Counted from the first letter of the stretch, positions 1-9,270 are shown. The stretch is DNA of 64,000 bases from Bacteroides ilei (GCF_900128495.1 NZ_LT635801.1:2039083-2103082), one strand, 5' to 3'. Program-made: numbers and translations. The notes: generated from the sequence alone by a model not told the origin.

Positions 1-1557
1 GAACTTATGAGAAAGCAGCTTGAGGCAAAAGACGAGGTGAACATGATGCTGGCAAATGAGATATCCAATCTCAGGCTTCAGCTTGAGGACAGCAGGAAAC
101 ATCGTTTCGGCCGTACCTCCGAGCAAAGAAGGCTGCTGAACAACCGTAACATTGACAAGTCTGCGATGGAGAAGTCCGAGTATGACGGCTCTGATAAGAA
201 AGATGATAATAATAAGGCAGATGGTAACGGTACTGGCAGCAATACCTCTTCCGGTAACGTACCTGCACAGAACTGCAGGCCTTCAAGGAAAAAGGAAACA
301 GCTCCCCGTGCAGAAAAGACCAGGCTGAAGGTGGATAAGGTAGTTGTTCATGAAATAGAAGATTATTACCAACTCCCGGATGGTGCAAGGCTTATGAACC
401 GTAACGGAATGGCTGATGTGTGGGAATACAGGGTCATAGAACATGTAAGGGCTCATAATGTGGAGCATGTGTACAAGGTGGCGAGGGTAAAGCTTGCCGA
501 CGGCACTTTCACAAGCACGATGGAGCATCCCTTGAAAAACCTTGGAGGTATCTTCTCCCCTGAACTGCTTGCCCGCCTGCTTTGCCTGAAATATGACTTC
601 AGCATGCCTGAGAACAGGCAGATAAGACTGCTTGCAAGAGAAGGCATCCACATAAGCAACACCACGCTGAACAGCTATATCCATAACGGAATCTCCAGAC
701 TAAGGGAGTTTATGGAAGATGTCTTCAAGGAGTTTGTACAACAGGCAAAATACCTTATGGTTGATGAGACTACCGAACTTGTCGGAGTTGAAACACCGGA
801 AGGTAAGGCTTACAGGAGAAAGTATTTATGGGCTTTCTTTGCAAAACATGTCAAGCTGGTTTATTATCATTACAATAACGGTAGTAGAGCCTCTGATGTA
901 GCAAAGACCTTCCTTGAGCATTTTATGGGATCTATATCTACAGACGGATATACGGTTTACAGGATGTTTGACGGAGAAGAATCAAAGGTGCTTCATATAG
1001 GATGCTGGACGCACTGCAGAAGGCTGTGGGTTGATGCCTTGCCTTCAGACAGGAGGGCAATGGACATAATAAATCCTATCGGTGATATGTTCAGAAATGA
1101 AGATCTGTTCCGTATGATGAAACTCAGCAGCGGGCAGATTAAGGAAAAAAGACTTAAACTTACAGGACCTATTCTTGAACGTATCCATCATAAGGTGGTC
1201 ATGATGATGCAGGATGCGAAGATTATGGCTAACGAACTGATAAGAAAGGCTGCGAACTATACGTTAAACCAGTGGAAATCCCTGAAAAATATCCTAAAGG
1301 ACGGTGCAGCGGAAATCTCGAACAACCTCTGTGAGCAAAGGATGAAACCTGTAAAGCTGCTGCTCAAGAACTGCATGAATATAGGTAGTGAATATGCGGC
1401 AGAAAACTCGGCATTCATCTTCTCCCTGATAGAAAGCTGCAAACTTAATGATATAGACCCTCAGGATTACCTGAAGCACTTGTTTGAATGTATTCTTCAT
1501 GGTAAGGACTGCGACAAGAAGGCTCTTCTGCCATGTTTTTATAAATCGGAATGTTAA
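1..1557 (+). mobile_element. IS66-family insertion sequence, right-hand part
   Basis: The window opens inside an IS66-type element of which only the large transposase gene and a short right flank are visible. The usual small accessory genes (tnpA/tnpB type) and the left inverted repeat lie outside the window. The exact right end is not resolved. It lies between the transposase stop at 1557 and the start of the XRE remnant near 1620, a stretch that also holds a strong hairpin. The element abuts a regulator gene that appears 5'-truncated. Confidence 0.75.
7..1557 (+). CDS. IS66 family transposase
   Basis: The 516-aa product is a DDE transposase that cuts and joins the ends of its IS66 element. 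The N-terminal ~50 residues form a coiled coil (heptad-like Leu and Glu/Lys residues). A basic linker and the IS66 core follow, including the segments MVDETTELV and STDGYTVY, which plausibly carry catalytic acidic residues. The C-terminal tail (YLKHLFECI...LLPCFYKSEC) matches the typical end of Bacteroidales IS66 transposases, and the length fits the family (about 500-550 aa). The frame is open to the left window edge, so the true start may lie upstream of the ATG at 7. Confidence 0.9.
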   Translation: MRKQLEAKDEVNMMLANEISNLRLQLEDSRKHRFGRTSEQRRLLNNRNIDKSAMEKSEYDGSDKKDDNNKADGNGTGSNTSSGNVPAQNCRPSRKKETAPRAEKTRLKVDKVVVHEIEDYYQLPDGARLMNRNGMADVWEYRVIEHVRAHNVEHVYKVARVKLADGTFTSTMEHPLKNLGGIFSPELLARLLCLKYDFSMPENRQIRLLAREGIHISNTTLNSYIHNGISRLREFMEDVFKEFVQQAKYLMVDETTELVGVETPEGKAYRRKYLWAFFAKHVKLVYYHYNNGSRASDVAKTFLEHFMGSISTDGYTVYRMFDGEESKVLHIGCWTHCRRLWVDALPSDRRAMDIINPIGDMFRNEDLFRMMKLSSGQIKEKRLKLTGPILERIHHKVVMMMQDAKIMANELIRKAANYTLNQWKSLKNILKDGAAEISNNLCEQRMKPVKLLLKNCMNIGSEYAAENSAFIFSLIESCKLNDIDPQDYLKHLFECILHGKDCDKKALLPCFYKSEC

Positions 1558-1586
1558 AACAAAAATATTTTCTTACGAACTTTTTT

Positions 1587-1617
1587 ATTTTATCGGCTGA
1601 AAAACAGCCGATAAAAT
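1587..1617. terminator. Perfect 13-bp hairpin after IS66 transposase
   Basis: Left arm 1587-1599 (core ATCGGCTG) pairs perfectly with right arm 1605-1617 (CAGCCGAT) around an AAAAA loop. A T-run precedes the hairpin on the plus strand (1581-1590) and a weaker one follows. It sits 30 bp after the transposase stop and a few bases before the XRE remnant. It could be a transcription terminator shielding the downstream operon or part of the right IS terminus. The sequence alone does not decide. Confidence 0.5.
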
Positions 1618-1621
1618 CGTC

Positions 1622-1810
1622 GTGGCGGAAAATAGAATGGTTACGGAACTTGGCTTTACGCAGTTAATGCTTGCTGAGAAGATGAATTGTACCCAACAAT
1701 ATATTTCAAAAATATTGAAAGGGAAAAAGAATATGTCACTGGAGACTATATGCAAAATAGAGAATGCATTAGGCATCGAGATTATCAAAAGTCTAAATAG
1801 AAATGAATAA
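1622..1810 (+). pseudogene. XRE-family HTH regulator, probably 5'-truncated
   Basis: The readable part encodes about 62 residues holding helices 2-5 of a Cro/C1 HTH domain (FTQLMLAEKMNCTQQYISKILKGKKN, then SLETICKIENALGI). The recognition helix is QQYISKILKG. Family members just upstream of Bacteroidales type I R-M operons normally have another 20-30 N-terminal residues. Here the frame hits a stop at 1598 inside the hairpin, and only a GTG at 1622 is available. The simplest reading is that the IS66 element removed the first helix and the promoter. The gene ends 16 bp before hsdR and was probably its cotranscribed regulator. Function after truncation is doubtful. Confidence 0.6.
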
Positions 1811-1826
1811 CGAATAAAGCAGATTT

Positions 1827-4655
1827 ATGTCAATACAAAGTGAAGCGGCATTAGAAGCCGGACTTATCGCTGCCCTTCAACAAATGGACTATGAATATGT
1901 CCAGATTGCAGAGGAAGATAATCTTCAAGCCAATTTCAAACGGCAGTTGGAGAAGCATAATCATAAGCGGTTGTCAGAGCATGGTCGTACTGAATTTACC
2001 GATGAGGAATTTGAAAAGATACTTATCTACCTGGAAGGTGGTACGCGCTTTGAAAAAGCAAAAAAACTCCGGGACCTCTATCCGCTTGACACGTCAGATG
2101 GCAAGCGCATTTGGGTGGAGTTTCTCAATCGTCAGCAATGGTGTCAGAATGAGTTTCAGGTGTCGAACCAAATTACGGTGGAAGGACGTAAGAAATGCCG
2201 TTATGATGTAACCATTCTTATAAATGGTTTGCCTTTGGTTCAGATTGAATTGAAACGCCGTGGCGTGGAACTGAAACAAGCATACAATCAAATACAGCGT
2301 TACCACAAGACTTCATTCCACGGACTATTTGACTATATCCAGTTGTTTGTCATATCAAACGGAGTAAATACACGTTATTTCGCCAATAATCCGAATAGTG
2401 GTTATAAATTCACATTCAACTGGACTGATGCTGCCAATCATCCGTTCAATGAGTTGGATAAGTTTGCCGTATTTTTCTTAGAGAAGTGTACGCTCGGTAA
2501 AATTATAGGAAAATATATTGTACTGCATGAGGGCGACAAGTGCCTGATGGTGCTTCGCCCTTATCAATTTTATGCGGTAGAGAAGATTTTGGACAGGGTA
2601 CAAAACTCTAACGACAATGGCTATATCTGGCATACAACAGGGGCTGGAAAAACATTAACTTCATTCAAGGCGGCACAGCTTGTATCGGAATTGGATGATG
2701 TAGATAAGGTGATGTTTGTAGTTGACCGTCATGACCTCGACACTCAGACACAATCGGAATACGAGGCATTTGAGCCGGGTGCGGTGGATAGTACCGACAA
2801 TACGGATGAACTTGTGAAGCGACTGCAAAGCAATTCAAAGATTATTATCACTACCATTCAGAAACTCAACTCCGCAGTCAGCAAGACTTGGTATAGCAAC
2901 AAGATTGAATCTGTCCGTCACTCACGTATCGTAATGATATTTGATGAGTGTCATCGCAGTCATTTCGGGGACAGCCACAAGAAGATTATGAAGTTCTTTG
3001 ACAATGCCCGGATATTCGGCTTTACCGGAACGCCTATTTTTACTGAGAATGCGGTGGACGGACATACCACTAAAGAAATATTCGGCAATTGCCTCCATAA
3101 ATATCTGATTAAGGATGCCATTGCGGATGAAAACGTGCTTGGTTTCCTTGTGGAATACTATCACGGCAATGAAGTCGTTGATAATGACAATCAAGCCCGG
3201 ATGGAAGAAATTGCAAAATTCATCCTTAACAATTTCAACAAATCCACATTTGATGGAGAATTTGATGCCTTGTTTGCCGTGCAGTCCGTTCCGGTGCTTA
3301 TACGCTATTACAAGATTTTCAAATCTTTGAATCCTAAAATCCGAATCGGTGCAGTGTTTACATACGCAGCCAATAGTAGCCAGGATGATGACCAGACAGG
3401 TATGGGTACAGGTCAATATACAAGTCAAAGTGTAGGTGAAGCTGACGAACTGCAAGCCATCATGGATGATTACAATAAAATGTACGGAACAGCTTTCACG
3501 ACTGAGAATTTCCGAGCATACTATGATGACATCAACCTGCGCATGAAAAAGAAGAAAACGGACATGAAACCGCTTGACCTTTGCCTTGTCGTGGGTATGT
3601 TCTTAACCGGCTTTGACAGCAAGAAACTGAATACGCTCTATGTGGATAAAAACATGGAGTATCATGGCTTGCTGCAAGCGTTCAGTCGTACCAACCGAGT
3701 ACTGAACGAGAAGAAGCGTTTTGGTAAAATCGTTTGTTTTCGTGACTTGAAAAGTAATGTTGATACGTCTATCAGGTTATTTAGTAACTCTGACAATCCT
3801 GAGGATATAGTGCGCCCTCCGTTTGAGGAAGTAAAACAGGAATACAGAACTTTAGCAACAGAGTTTCTTCAAAAATATCCTACGCCCGGCAGCATAGACT
3901 TTCTGCAAAGTGAAAACGACAAAAAGAATTTTGTGCTAGCTTTTCGTGATATAATCCGCAAACACGCAGAAATCCAGATATACGAAGATTATAGCGAAGA
4001 TGCGGACGATCTTGGACTGACAGAACAACAATTCAACGACTATAAGAGTAAATACCTCGACATAACAGTTGGCTTTATCAATCCTCCAGTTACACCACCA
4101 GTTGTTGCGGAAGATCCTGTGCCATACGGCAGTAATCAAGGCTTGGAAGATATAGATTTCTGTCTTGAACTTCTGCACAGTGACATTATCAATGTGGCTT
4201 ATATCCTTGAGCTCATTGCCGACCTTGACCCATATAGCGATGATTATTCTGCCAAACGCCAGCATATCATTGATACTATGATTAAGGATGCTGGAATGAG
4301 AGGCAAAGCCAAACTCATAGACGGCTTTATCAAAAAGAATGTGGATGAAGACAAGGAAAACTTCATGACTGGGCGTAATAAGGCTGACGGTACAAATGAA
4401 TTGGAGGAACGCCTGAACCAGTATATTGTATCTGAACGAAATAAAGCTATATGTGATTTGGCTGATGAAGAACAAATTTCTTCCGAGGTGCTTAATCTCT
4501 ATATAAAAGAGTATGACTATTTGCAGAAGGAACAGCCGGAAATTATACAAAAGGCTTTGAGAGAGAAACATCTTGGCCTGATAAAGACAAGAAAAGCATT
4601 GACACGCATTCTTGACCGTCTGCGTTGTATCATTAGAACTTTTAGTTGGGATTAA
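1827..4655 (+). CDS. hsdR: Type I restriction enzyme R subunit (HsdR)
   Basis: The 942-aa motor and nuclease subunit of a type I R-M complex translocates DNA using ATP and cleaves at a distance. Three parts are visible. The N-terminal HSDR_N nuclease carries the PD-(D/E)xK residues D127, E141 and K143 (YDVTILI...QIELKRRG). The SF2 helicase has Walker A TTGAGKT at ~270-276, DECH at 373-376, FTGTP near 400, and later GMFLTGFDSKKLNTLYVDKN and QAFSRTNR. A C-terminal helical region binds HsdM. Length is normal and no frameshift is seen. It is the first intact gene of the operon; a T5orf172 gene follows after 5 bp. Expression may now depend on the upstream IS66 or on a promoter within the XRE remnant. 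Confidence 0.96.
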   Translation: MSIQSEAALEAGLIAALQQMDYEYVQIAEEDNLQANFKRQLEKHNHKRLSEHGRTEFTDEEFEKILIYLEGGTRFEKAKKLRDLYPLDTSDGKRIWVEFLNRQQWCQNEFQVSNQITVEGRKKCRYDVTILINGLPLVQIELKRRGVELKQAYNQIQRYHKTSFHGLFDYIQLFVISNGVNTRYFANNPNSGYKFTFNWTDAANHPFNELDKFAVFFLEKCTLGKIIGKYIVLHEGDKCLMVLRPYQFYAVEKILDRVQNSNDNGYIWHTTGAGKTLTSFKAAQLVSELDDVDKVMFVVDRHDLDTQTQSEYEAFEPGAVDSTDNTDELVKRLQSNSKIIITTIQKLNSAVSKTWYSNKIESVRHSRIVMIFDECHRSHFGDSHKKIMKFFDNARIFGFTGTPIFTENAVDGHTTKEIFGNCLHKYLIKDAIADENVLGFLVEYYHGNEVVDNDNQARMEEIAKFILNNFNKSTFDGEFDALFAVQSVPVLIRYYKIFKSLNPKIRIGAVFTYAANSSQDDDQTGMGTGQYTSQSVGEADELQAIMDDYNKMYGTAFTTENFRAYYDDINLRMKKKKTDMKPLDLCLVVGMFLTGFDSKKLNTLYVDKNMEYHGLLQAFSRTNRVLNEKKRFGKIVCFRDLKSNVDTSIRLFSNSDNPEDIVRPPFEEVKQEYRTLATEFLQKYPTPGSIDFLQSENDKKNFVLAFRDIIRKHAEIQIYEDYSEDADDLGLTEQQFNDYKSKYLDITVGFINPPVTPPVVAEDPVPYGSNQGLEDIDFCLELLHSDIINVAYILELIADLDPYSDDYSAKRQHIIDTMIKDAGMRGKAKLIDGFIKKNVDEDKENFMTGRNKADGTNELEERLNQYIVSERNKAICDLADEEQISSEVLNLYIKEYDYLQKEQPEIIQKALREKHLGLIKTRKALTRILDRLRCIIRTFSWD

Positions 4656-4660
4656 AGAGT

Positions 4661-5395
4661 ATGGATAAGATAAAAGAACCAGGATATGTTTATATTTTAA
4701 CCAATCCAAGTTTTCGTGAGGATTGGGTAAAGATTGGTAAAAGTTCCAGACCTGTTGATGTACGCTCAAAGGAACTTGATAATACGGCTGTACCTTTGCC
4801 TTTTGAGATATTTGCCACAATTAAAACGGCAAAATATAATGAGGTCGAAAAACTTGTACACAATATAATTGACAATTTGACGAACTTTCGTATTCGTCAG
4901 AACCGAGAGTTTTTTAATGTTGCACCACAAAAAGCACTGGAAATTCTTAAAGAAATAGCATTAACCATTGATGATGCTGTCGTAACAGAGTATGATAATA
5001 ATCAACCTGTGTGTAGTGATAACCCAATATCTATGCCTATTCAAAAATGCACCAATCACGGAAAAGATTATACAAAGTATTCACTTAACGGAGTTGGTTC
5101 TTATGGAAAAGGTAGGCTGGCATTAGAGGTTATTCGTGTTTATGTCGGTTCTAACCATGTTAATTATAATGAATTAGTTGAATTATTGCCTAATCGTTTA
5201 ATTAAAACAGTTGATGAAGTAAACCGTTGGAAAAGTCAAACATCTGACACTCATAAAAGATGGTTTGAAAAAGACATCCTTATTTCTAATGATGGTGTTA
5301 AATTTGTTGTTTCATCACAGCATGGAAAAGGAAATATAGGTAAGATTTTTGAGCTTGCCGATAAATTGGGTTATGAAATTAAAGAATTGAAATAA
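4661..5395 (+). CDS. T5orf172 / GIY-YIG-like domain protein
   Basis: A 244-aa protein whose first ~95 residues match the T5orf172 (MUG113-like) branch of the GIY-YIG fold: PGYVYILTNP, then WVKIGKSSRPVDVRSKEL and a helical region ending in EKLVHNIIDN. The GIY and YIG elements appear as GYVYIL and VKIGKS. The remaining 150 residues contain a second domain of unknown type (SLNGVGSYGKGRLALEVIRVYV). ATG 4661 is chosen over an in-frame TTG at 4646 that overlaps hsdR. The gene lies between hsdR and hsdM with spacers of 5 bp on each side, so it is an operon member. It may be an auxiliary nuclease or DNA-binding protein. Its role in the R-M system is unknown. Confidence 0.8.
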   Translation: MDKIKEPGYVYILTNPSFREDWVKIGKSSRPVDVRSKELDNTAVPLPFEIFATIKTAKYNEVEKLVHNIIDNLTNFRIRQNREFFNVAPQKALEILKEIALTIDDAVVTEYDNNQPVCSDNPISMPIQKCTNHGKDYTKYSLNGVGSYGKGRLALEVIRVYVGSNHVNYNELVELLPNRLIKTVDEVNRWKSQTSDTHKRWFEKDILISNDGVKFVVSSQHGKGNIGKIFELADKLGYEIKELK

Positions 5396-5399
5396 AATT

Positions 5400-6953
5400 A
5401 TGAGCGAAGAATTACAACAGAAACTCCGTGACCAACTTTGGGAGGTCGCAAACCGTTTGCGTGGCAATATGTCGGCAAGCGACTTTATGTATTTTACCTT
5501 GGGGTTCATCTTTTATAAATATTTGTCAGAAAAAATTGAAAAATACGCTAATAGTGCGCTTGAAGACGATGAAGTGACCTTTAAGGAATTATGGAATATG
5601 ACCGATGCTGATGCTGCGGAATTGCAGGAAGAGGTCAAAAACCAGTGTCTGGAAAATATCGGTTATTTTATAGAACCACAATTCCTGTTTTCATCAGTGA
5701 TAGATACCATCAAGCGGAAAGAAAATATACTGCCTATGCTGGAACGTTCTTTGAAACGCATAGAGGACAGTACACTTGGACAGGACAGTGAAGAGGATTT
5801 CGGAGGACTGTTCTCTGATATTGATTTGGCTTCTCCTAAGTTGGGTAAGACTGCTGACGATAAGAATACATTGGTCAGCAATGTGCTTCTTGCTTTGGAT
5901 GATATAGATTTTGGTGTGGAAGCCTCACAGGAAATTGATATTCTCGGTGATGCCTACGAATACATGATTTCCCAATTTGCTGCTGGAGCCGGAAAGAAAG
6001 CAGGAGAGTTCTATACACCTCAGGAAGTCAGTCGCATATTGGCGGAAATTGTTTCTATTGGCCACCAACGTCTGCGCAATGTGTATGATCCTACTTGTGG
6101 CAGCGGCTCGTTATTGTTACGTGCAGCAAGTATAGGAAAGGCTGTTGATATATTTGGACAGGAAAAGAATCCGACTACCTATAACCTTGCCCGTATGAAT
6201 ATGCTTCTTCACGGAATCAAGTTCAGCAACTTCAAGATAGAAAACGGTGATACGCTCGAATGGGACGCATTCGGTGATACCCAGTTTGATGCGGTAGTCG
6301 CAAATCCGCCGTTCTCAGCCGAATGGAGTGCCGCCGACAAGTTCAACAATGATGATCGTTTCAGCAAGGCCGGACGGCTCGCACCGAAGAAAACAGCCGA
6401 TTACGCCTTTATCCTGCACATGATTTATCACTTGAATGAGGGCGGTACAATGGCTTGCGTAGCTCCTCACGGCGTGTTGTTCCGTGGAAATGCCGAAGGT
6501 GTTATCCGCCGTTTCCTCATAGAAAAAAAGAACTACATAGATGCCATTATCGGATTACCAGCCAACATATTCTATGGTACAAGTATTCCGACCTGTATTC
6601 TTGTCTTCAAGAAATGCCGTAAGGAAGATGACAATATCCTGTTCATTGACGCAAGCAAGGAGTTTGAAAAAGTAAAGACTCAAAACAAGCTTCGTCCACA
6701 GCATATACAGAAGATTGTTGAAACCTACCGTGACCGTAAGGAAATAGAAAAGTACAGTCATCTTGCCACCTTACAAGAAGTGGCCGACAATGACTACAAC
6801 CTGAATATCCCCCGGTATGTTGATACCTTTGAGGAAGAAGAACCTATCGACATCAAGGCCGTAATGGCAGAAATCAAAGAACTTGAAACCAAACGTGCCG
6901 AACTGGACAAAGAGATTGAGGTGTATTTGAAAGAATTGGGACTAGTTGAATAA
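5400..6953 (+). CDS. hsdM: Type I DNA methyltransferase M subunit (HsdM)
   Basis: The 517-aa adenine-N6 methyltransferase subunit forms the M2S1 modification core and, with HsdR, the restriction complex. An N-terminal helical HsdM_N domain (MSEELQQKLRDQLWEVANRLRG) precedes the N6_Mtase domain. The SAM-binding motif I is DPTCGSGSLL (residues ~230-239) and the catalytic motif IV is NPPF (302-305). A C-terminal coiled coil (IKELETKRAELDKEIEVYLKEL) serves subunit contacts. Length is normal. Five bp separate it from the T5orf172 gene, and RhuM follows after 11 bp. Confidence 0.96.
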   Translation: MSEELQQKLRDQLWEVANRLRGNMSASDFMYFTLGFIFYKYLSEKIEKYANSALEDDEVTFKELWNMTDADAAELQEEVKNQCLENIGYFIEPQFLFSSVIDTIKRKENILPMLERSLKRIEDSTLGQDSEEDFGGLFSDIDLASPKLGKTADDKNTLVSNVLLALDDIDFGVEASQEIDILGDAYEYMISQFAAGAGKKAGEFYTPQEVSRILAEIVSIGHQRLRNVYDPTCGSGSLLLRAASIGKAVDIFGQEKNPTTYNLARMNMLLHGIKFSNFKIENGDTLEWDAFGDTQFDAVVANPPFSAEWSAADKFNNDDRFSKAGRLAPKKTADYAFILHMIYHLNEGGTMACVAPHGVLFRGNAEGVIRRFLIEKKNYIDAIIGLPANIFYGTSIPTCILVFKKCRKEDDNILFIDASKEFEKVKTQNKLRPQHIQKIVETYRDRKEIEKYSHLATLQEVADNDYNLNIPRYVDTFEEEEPIDIKAVMAEIKELETKRAELDKEIEVYLKELGLVE

Positions 6954-6964
6954 ATGAAGGTATA

Positions 6965-8011
6965 ATGGCAAAACGGTTTGAGATAAGAAACAGTACGGCA
7001 GAATTCCTAATCTTCGCTATTGAGGGCAAGGAAGATGGCATACAGGTGATGTATCAGAATGATACCATCTGGTGTACGCAGAAAGCTATGGCAACCTTAT
7101 TTGATTGTTCGACAGATAACATAGGCTTGCATCTTAAGAATATATATGCCAGTCAGGAGTTACAGAAAGAAGCAACTACCGAGTTTTTCTCGGTAGTTCA
7201 AACAGAGGGTGAACGTCAAGTCAACAGAAAGACCCTGTTCTACAATTTGGATGCCATTATATCTGTAGGGTATCGGGTAAACAGTATCAGAGCCACACAA
7301 TTCCGCCAATGGTGTACCTCAGTCATCCGTCAATTCTCTATACGTGGTTATGTGATAGACAAGAAACGTATGGAAAATGGATCATTTATCGGTGAGGACT
7401 ATTTTGAGCACTTACTGGCAGAGATTCGTGAGATCCGTCTCAGTGAACGCCGGTTTTATCAAAAACTTACTGACATTTACGCCACAGCTATTGATTATAA
7501 TCGTGATGCTCCAACCACAAAGTTATTTTTCAAGAAGGTTCAGAACAAAATGCATTATGCGGTACACGGCCAGACAGCAGCAGAACTGATTGTGAACAGA
7601 GCCGATGCTGAAAAAGAACACATGGGACTGACAACCTGGGAGAATGCCCCAGACGGGAAAATAGTCAAGACTGATGTAAGTATTGCCAAGAACTACCTGA
7701 AAGGTATAGAACTGGAAGATATGGGACGTTTGGTCAATGCAGTTCTGGACATGGCAGAGCGTATGGCAAAGCGTCATATACCTATGACAATGGAAGATTG
7801 GGCAAAACGTATCGACATCATTCTGGAAGCAGGTGGTGATGCAATCCTTACTGATGCAGGCAAAGTTACGGCTGAGTTTGCCAAGAAATTTGCTGAAGCC
7901 GAATTTGAAAAATACCGAATCATTCAAGACCGCTTGTTTAGTTCGGATTTTGATCGCTTTAATACCGGTGAAAACTTTCTACCGTTTGATATTAATCCTG
8001 ATAAAGAATAA
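6965..8011 (+). CDS. RhuM-family protein (virulence protein RhuM-like)
   Basis: This 348-aa protein matches the Virulence_RhuM family. The N-terminal ~130 residues carry the family's DNA-binding-like module (DTIWCTQKAMATLF, then LFYNLDAIISVGYRVNSIRATQFRQW). The C-terminal half is the usual helical region (FFKKVQNKMHYAVHGQTAAELI...). The biochemical role is not established. Members recur inside type I R-M operons of gut Bacteroidales between hsdM and hsdS. Its stop (TAA 8009-8011) overlaps the hsdS ATG by one base, which implies translational coupling. A regulatory or toxin-like role would be a guess. Confidence 0.85.
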   Translation: MAKRFEIRNSTAEFLIFAIEGKEDGIQVMYQNDTIWCTQKAMATLFDCSTDNIGLHLKNIYASQELQKEATTEFFSVVQTEGERQVNRKTLFYNLDAIISVGYRVNSIRATQFRQWCTSVIRQFSIRGYVIDKKRMENGSFIGEDYFEHLLAEIREIRLSERRFYQKLTDIYATAIDYNRDAPTTKLFFKKVQNKMHYAVHGQTAAELIVNRADAEKEHMGLTTWENAPDGKIVKTDVSIAKNYLKGIELEDMGRLVNAVLDMAERMAKRHIPMTMEDWAKRIDIILEAGGDAILTDAGKVTAEFAKKFAEAEFEKYRIIQDRLFSSDFDRFNTGENFLPFDINPDKE

Positions 8012-9270
8012 TGATTATGACAAATAATAAAGATAAAAAAGTCCTTAATGTTCCAAATCTGAGATTTCCAGAATTTACTGAGGAATGGAAAAAAGTAAGA
8101 GTTTCAAACCTTTTAGATTTTTATCCGACTAATTCTCTATCATGGGAACAGTTAGACTACAGTAATGGACAAATCAAGAATTTGCATTATGGATTAATTC
8201 ATAAAGGTTTGCCTACAATGGTTGATGCCTCTTCCGATTTACTTCCTTATATAAAGGAAGAGATTGTGCCGAAATCATATACACTATTCAAAGAGGGAGA
8301 TGTTTCTTTTGCTGATGCTTCTGAGGATACGAACGATGTAGCCAAAGCTATTGAAATTCTTAATTGTAATGGTCAACAAATTGTTTCAGGATTACATACC
8401 ATACATGGACGAGATAATACAGATCAAACCGTTATTGGTTATAAAGGTTATGCTTTTGCTTCCGAATCTTTTCATAAACAAATCAGGAGAATTGCTCAGG
8501 GTACAAAGGTGTTCTCAGTAAGTGTTCGTAATTTTGATGAAACTTACATTGGTGTTCCTTCAAAAGACGAGCAGGCTAAAATTGCAAAATTGTTAATAGC
8601 GATAGATAAGCGTATTGCTACCCAAAACAAAATCATTGAGAAATATGAATCCTTAATTCAGGCAATTATTTATCAGAAAAAGATGGATGGAATACGCGAT
8701 GGGAATTGGCAGAAAACGGAATTAAGCAAAGTTCTACAAGAGAGAACAGAAAAGAATATAAATGGCTATACTGTTTGTTCTGTATCTGTAAGTCAAGGTG
8801 TCATTAATCAGATAGAATATCTTGGACGCTCTTTTGCTGCCAAAGAAACATCGCATTACAATATTGTTAAATATGGTGACATTGTTTATACAAAAAGCCC
8901 AACAGGTGATTTTCCTTATGGAATAGTAAAACGCTGTTATATTAAAAACGCTGTTGCGGTATCACCTCTGTATGGTGTATATAAGCCGATTAATGATAAC
9001 ATCGGAGTTTTTCTGCACTTCTATTTCATGCAGTCCAACAATGCGTTCAATTATTTGCATCCACTTATACAGAAAGGAGCGAAGAACACAATCAACATTA
9101 CTAACGCCCGTTTCTTGGAAAACTCCATTCCTCTTCCAAAAACAGAGGATGAAGTAGTCTATATTGCTAACGCCCTGACAAGCATTCAAACAAAGATTGA
9201 TGTAGAGAAAAGTTTGTTATGTTCGTATGAGAAAGAAAAACAATACCTACTTCGTCAGATGTTTATATAA
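8011..9270 (+). CDS. hsdS: Type I specificity subunit HsdS (expressed copy of the shufflon)
   Basis: The 419-aa subunit sets the target sequence of the HsdM/HsdR complex. It has two target recognition domains (TRD-A ~ residues 25-190, TRD-B ~ 230-385). Each is followed by a helical conserved region: AKLLIAIDKRIATQNKIIEKYESLI in the middle and a coil ending KEKQYLLRQMFI at the C-terminus. The start (ATG 8011, or ATG 8017) overlaps the rhuM stop, so this is the only copy joined to the operon's expression signals. Three inverted-repeat sites lie within it (8050-8088, 8649-8666, 9241-9272) that match silent modules downstream. The present sequence is therefore one of several possible combinations. 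Confidence 0.93.
   Translation: MIMTNNKDKKVLNVPNLRFPEFTEEWKKVRVSNLLDFYPTNSLSWEQLDYSNGQIKNLHYGLIHKGLPTMVDASSDLLPYIKEEIVPKSYTLFKEGDVSFADASEDTNDVAKAIEILNCNGQQIVSGLHTIHGRDNTDQTVIGYKGYAFASESFHKQIRRIAQGTKVFSVSVRNFDETYIGVPSKDEQAKIAKLLIAIDKRIATQNKIIEKYESLIQAIIYQKKMDGIRDGNWQKTELSKVLQERTEKNINGYTVCSVSVSQGVINQIEYLGRSFAAKETSHYNIVKYGDIVYTKSPTGDFPYGIVKRCYIKNAVAVSPLYGVYKPINDNIGVFLHFYFMQSNNAFNYLHPLIQKGAKNTINITNARFLENSIPLPKTEDEVVYIANALTSIQTKIDVEKSLLCSYEKEKQYLLRQMFI
8050..8088 (+). repeat. hsdS 5' inversion repeat, expressed copy
   Basis: A 39-bp segment coding VPNLRFPEFTEEW near the hsdS N-terminus. It is repeated in inverse orientation at 14393-14431 with four mismatches; the first 17 bp are identical. Inversion between the two would exchange the whole expressed hsdS downstream of codon ~14 with the silent copy. 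It is a candidate recombination site for the recombinase at 14456-15406. Confidence 0.8.
8649..8666 (+). repeat. hsdS central inversion repeat, expressed copy
   Basis: An 18-bp exact sequence (ATCCTTAATTCAGGCAAT) in the central conserved region, between TRD-A and TRD-B. It is identical on the minus strand at 12664-12681, where the silent TRD-C half-gene begins. Inversion here would keep TRD-A and replace TRD-B by TRD-C. Confidence 0.8.

Noticed and set aside
3936..4820. A 294-codon minus-strand open frame over the end of hsdR
   Set aside because: It lies antisense to the HsdR C-terminal region and the T5orf172 start. Its translation is rich in Phe/Ile/Tyr without a recognisable fold.
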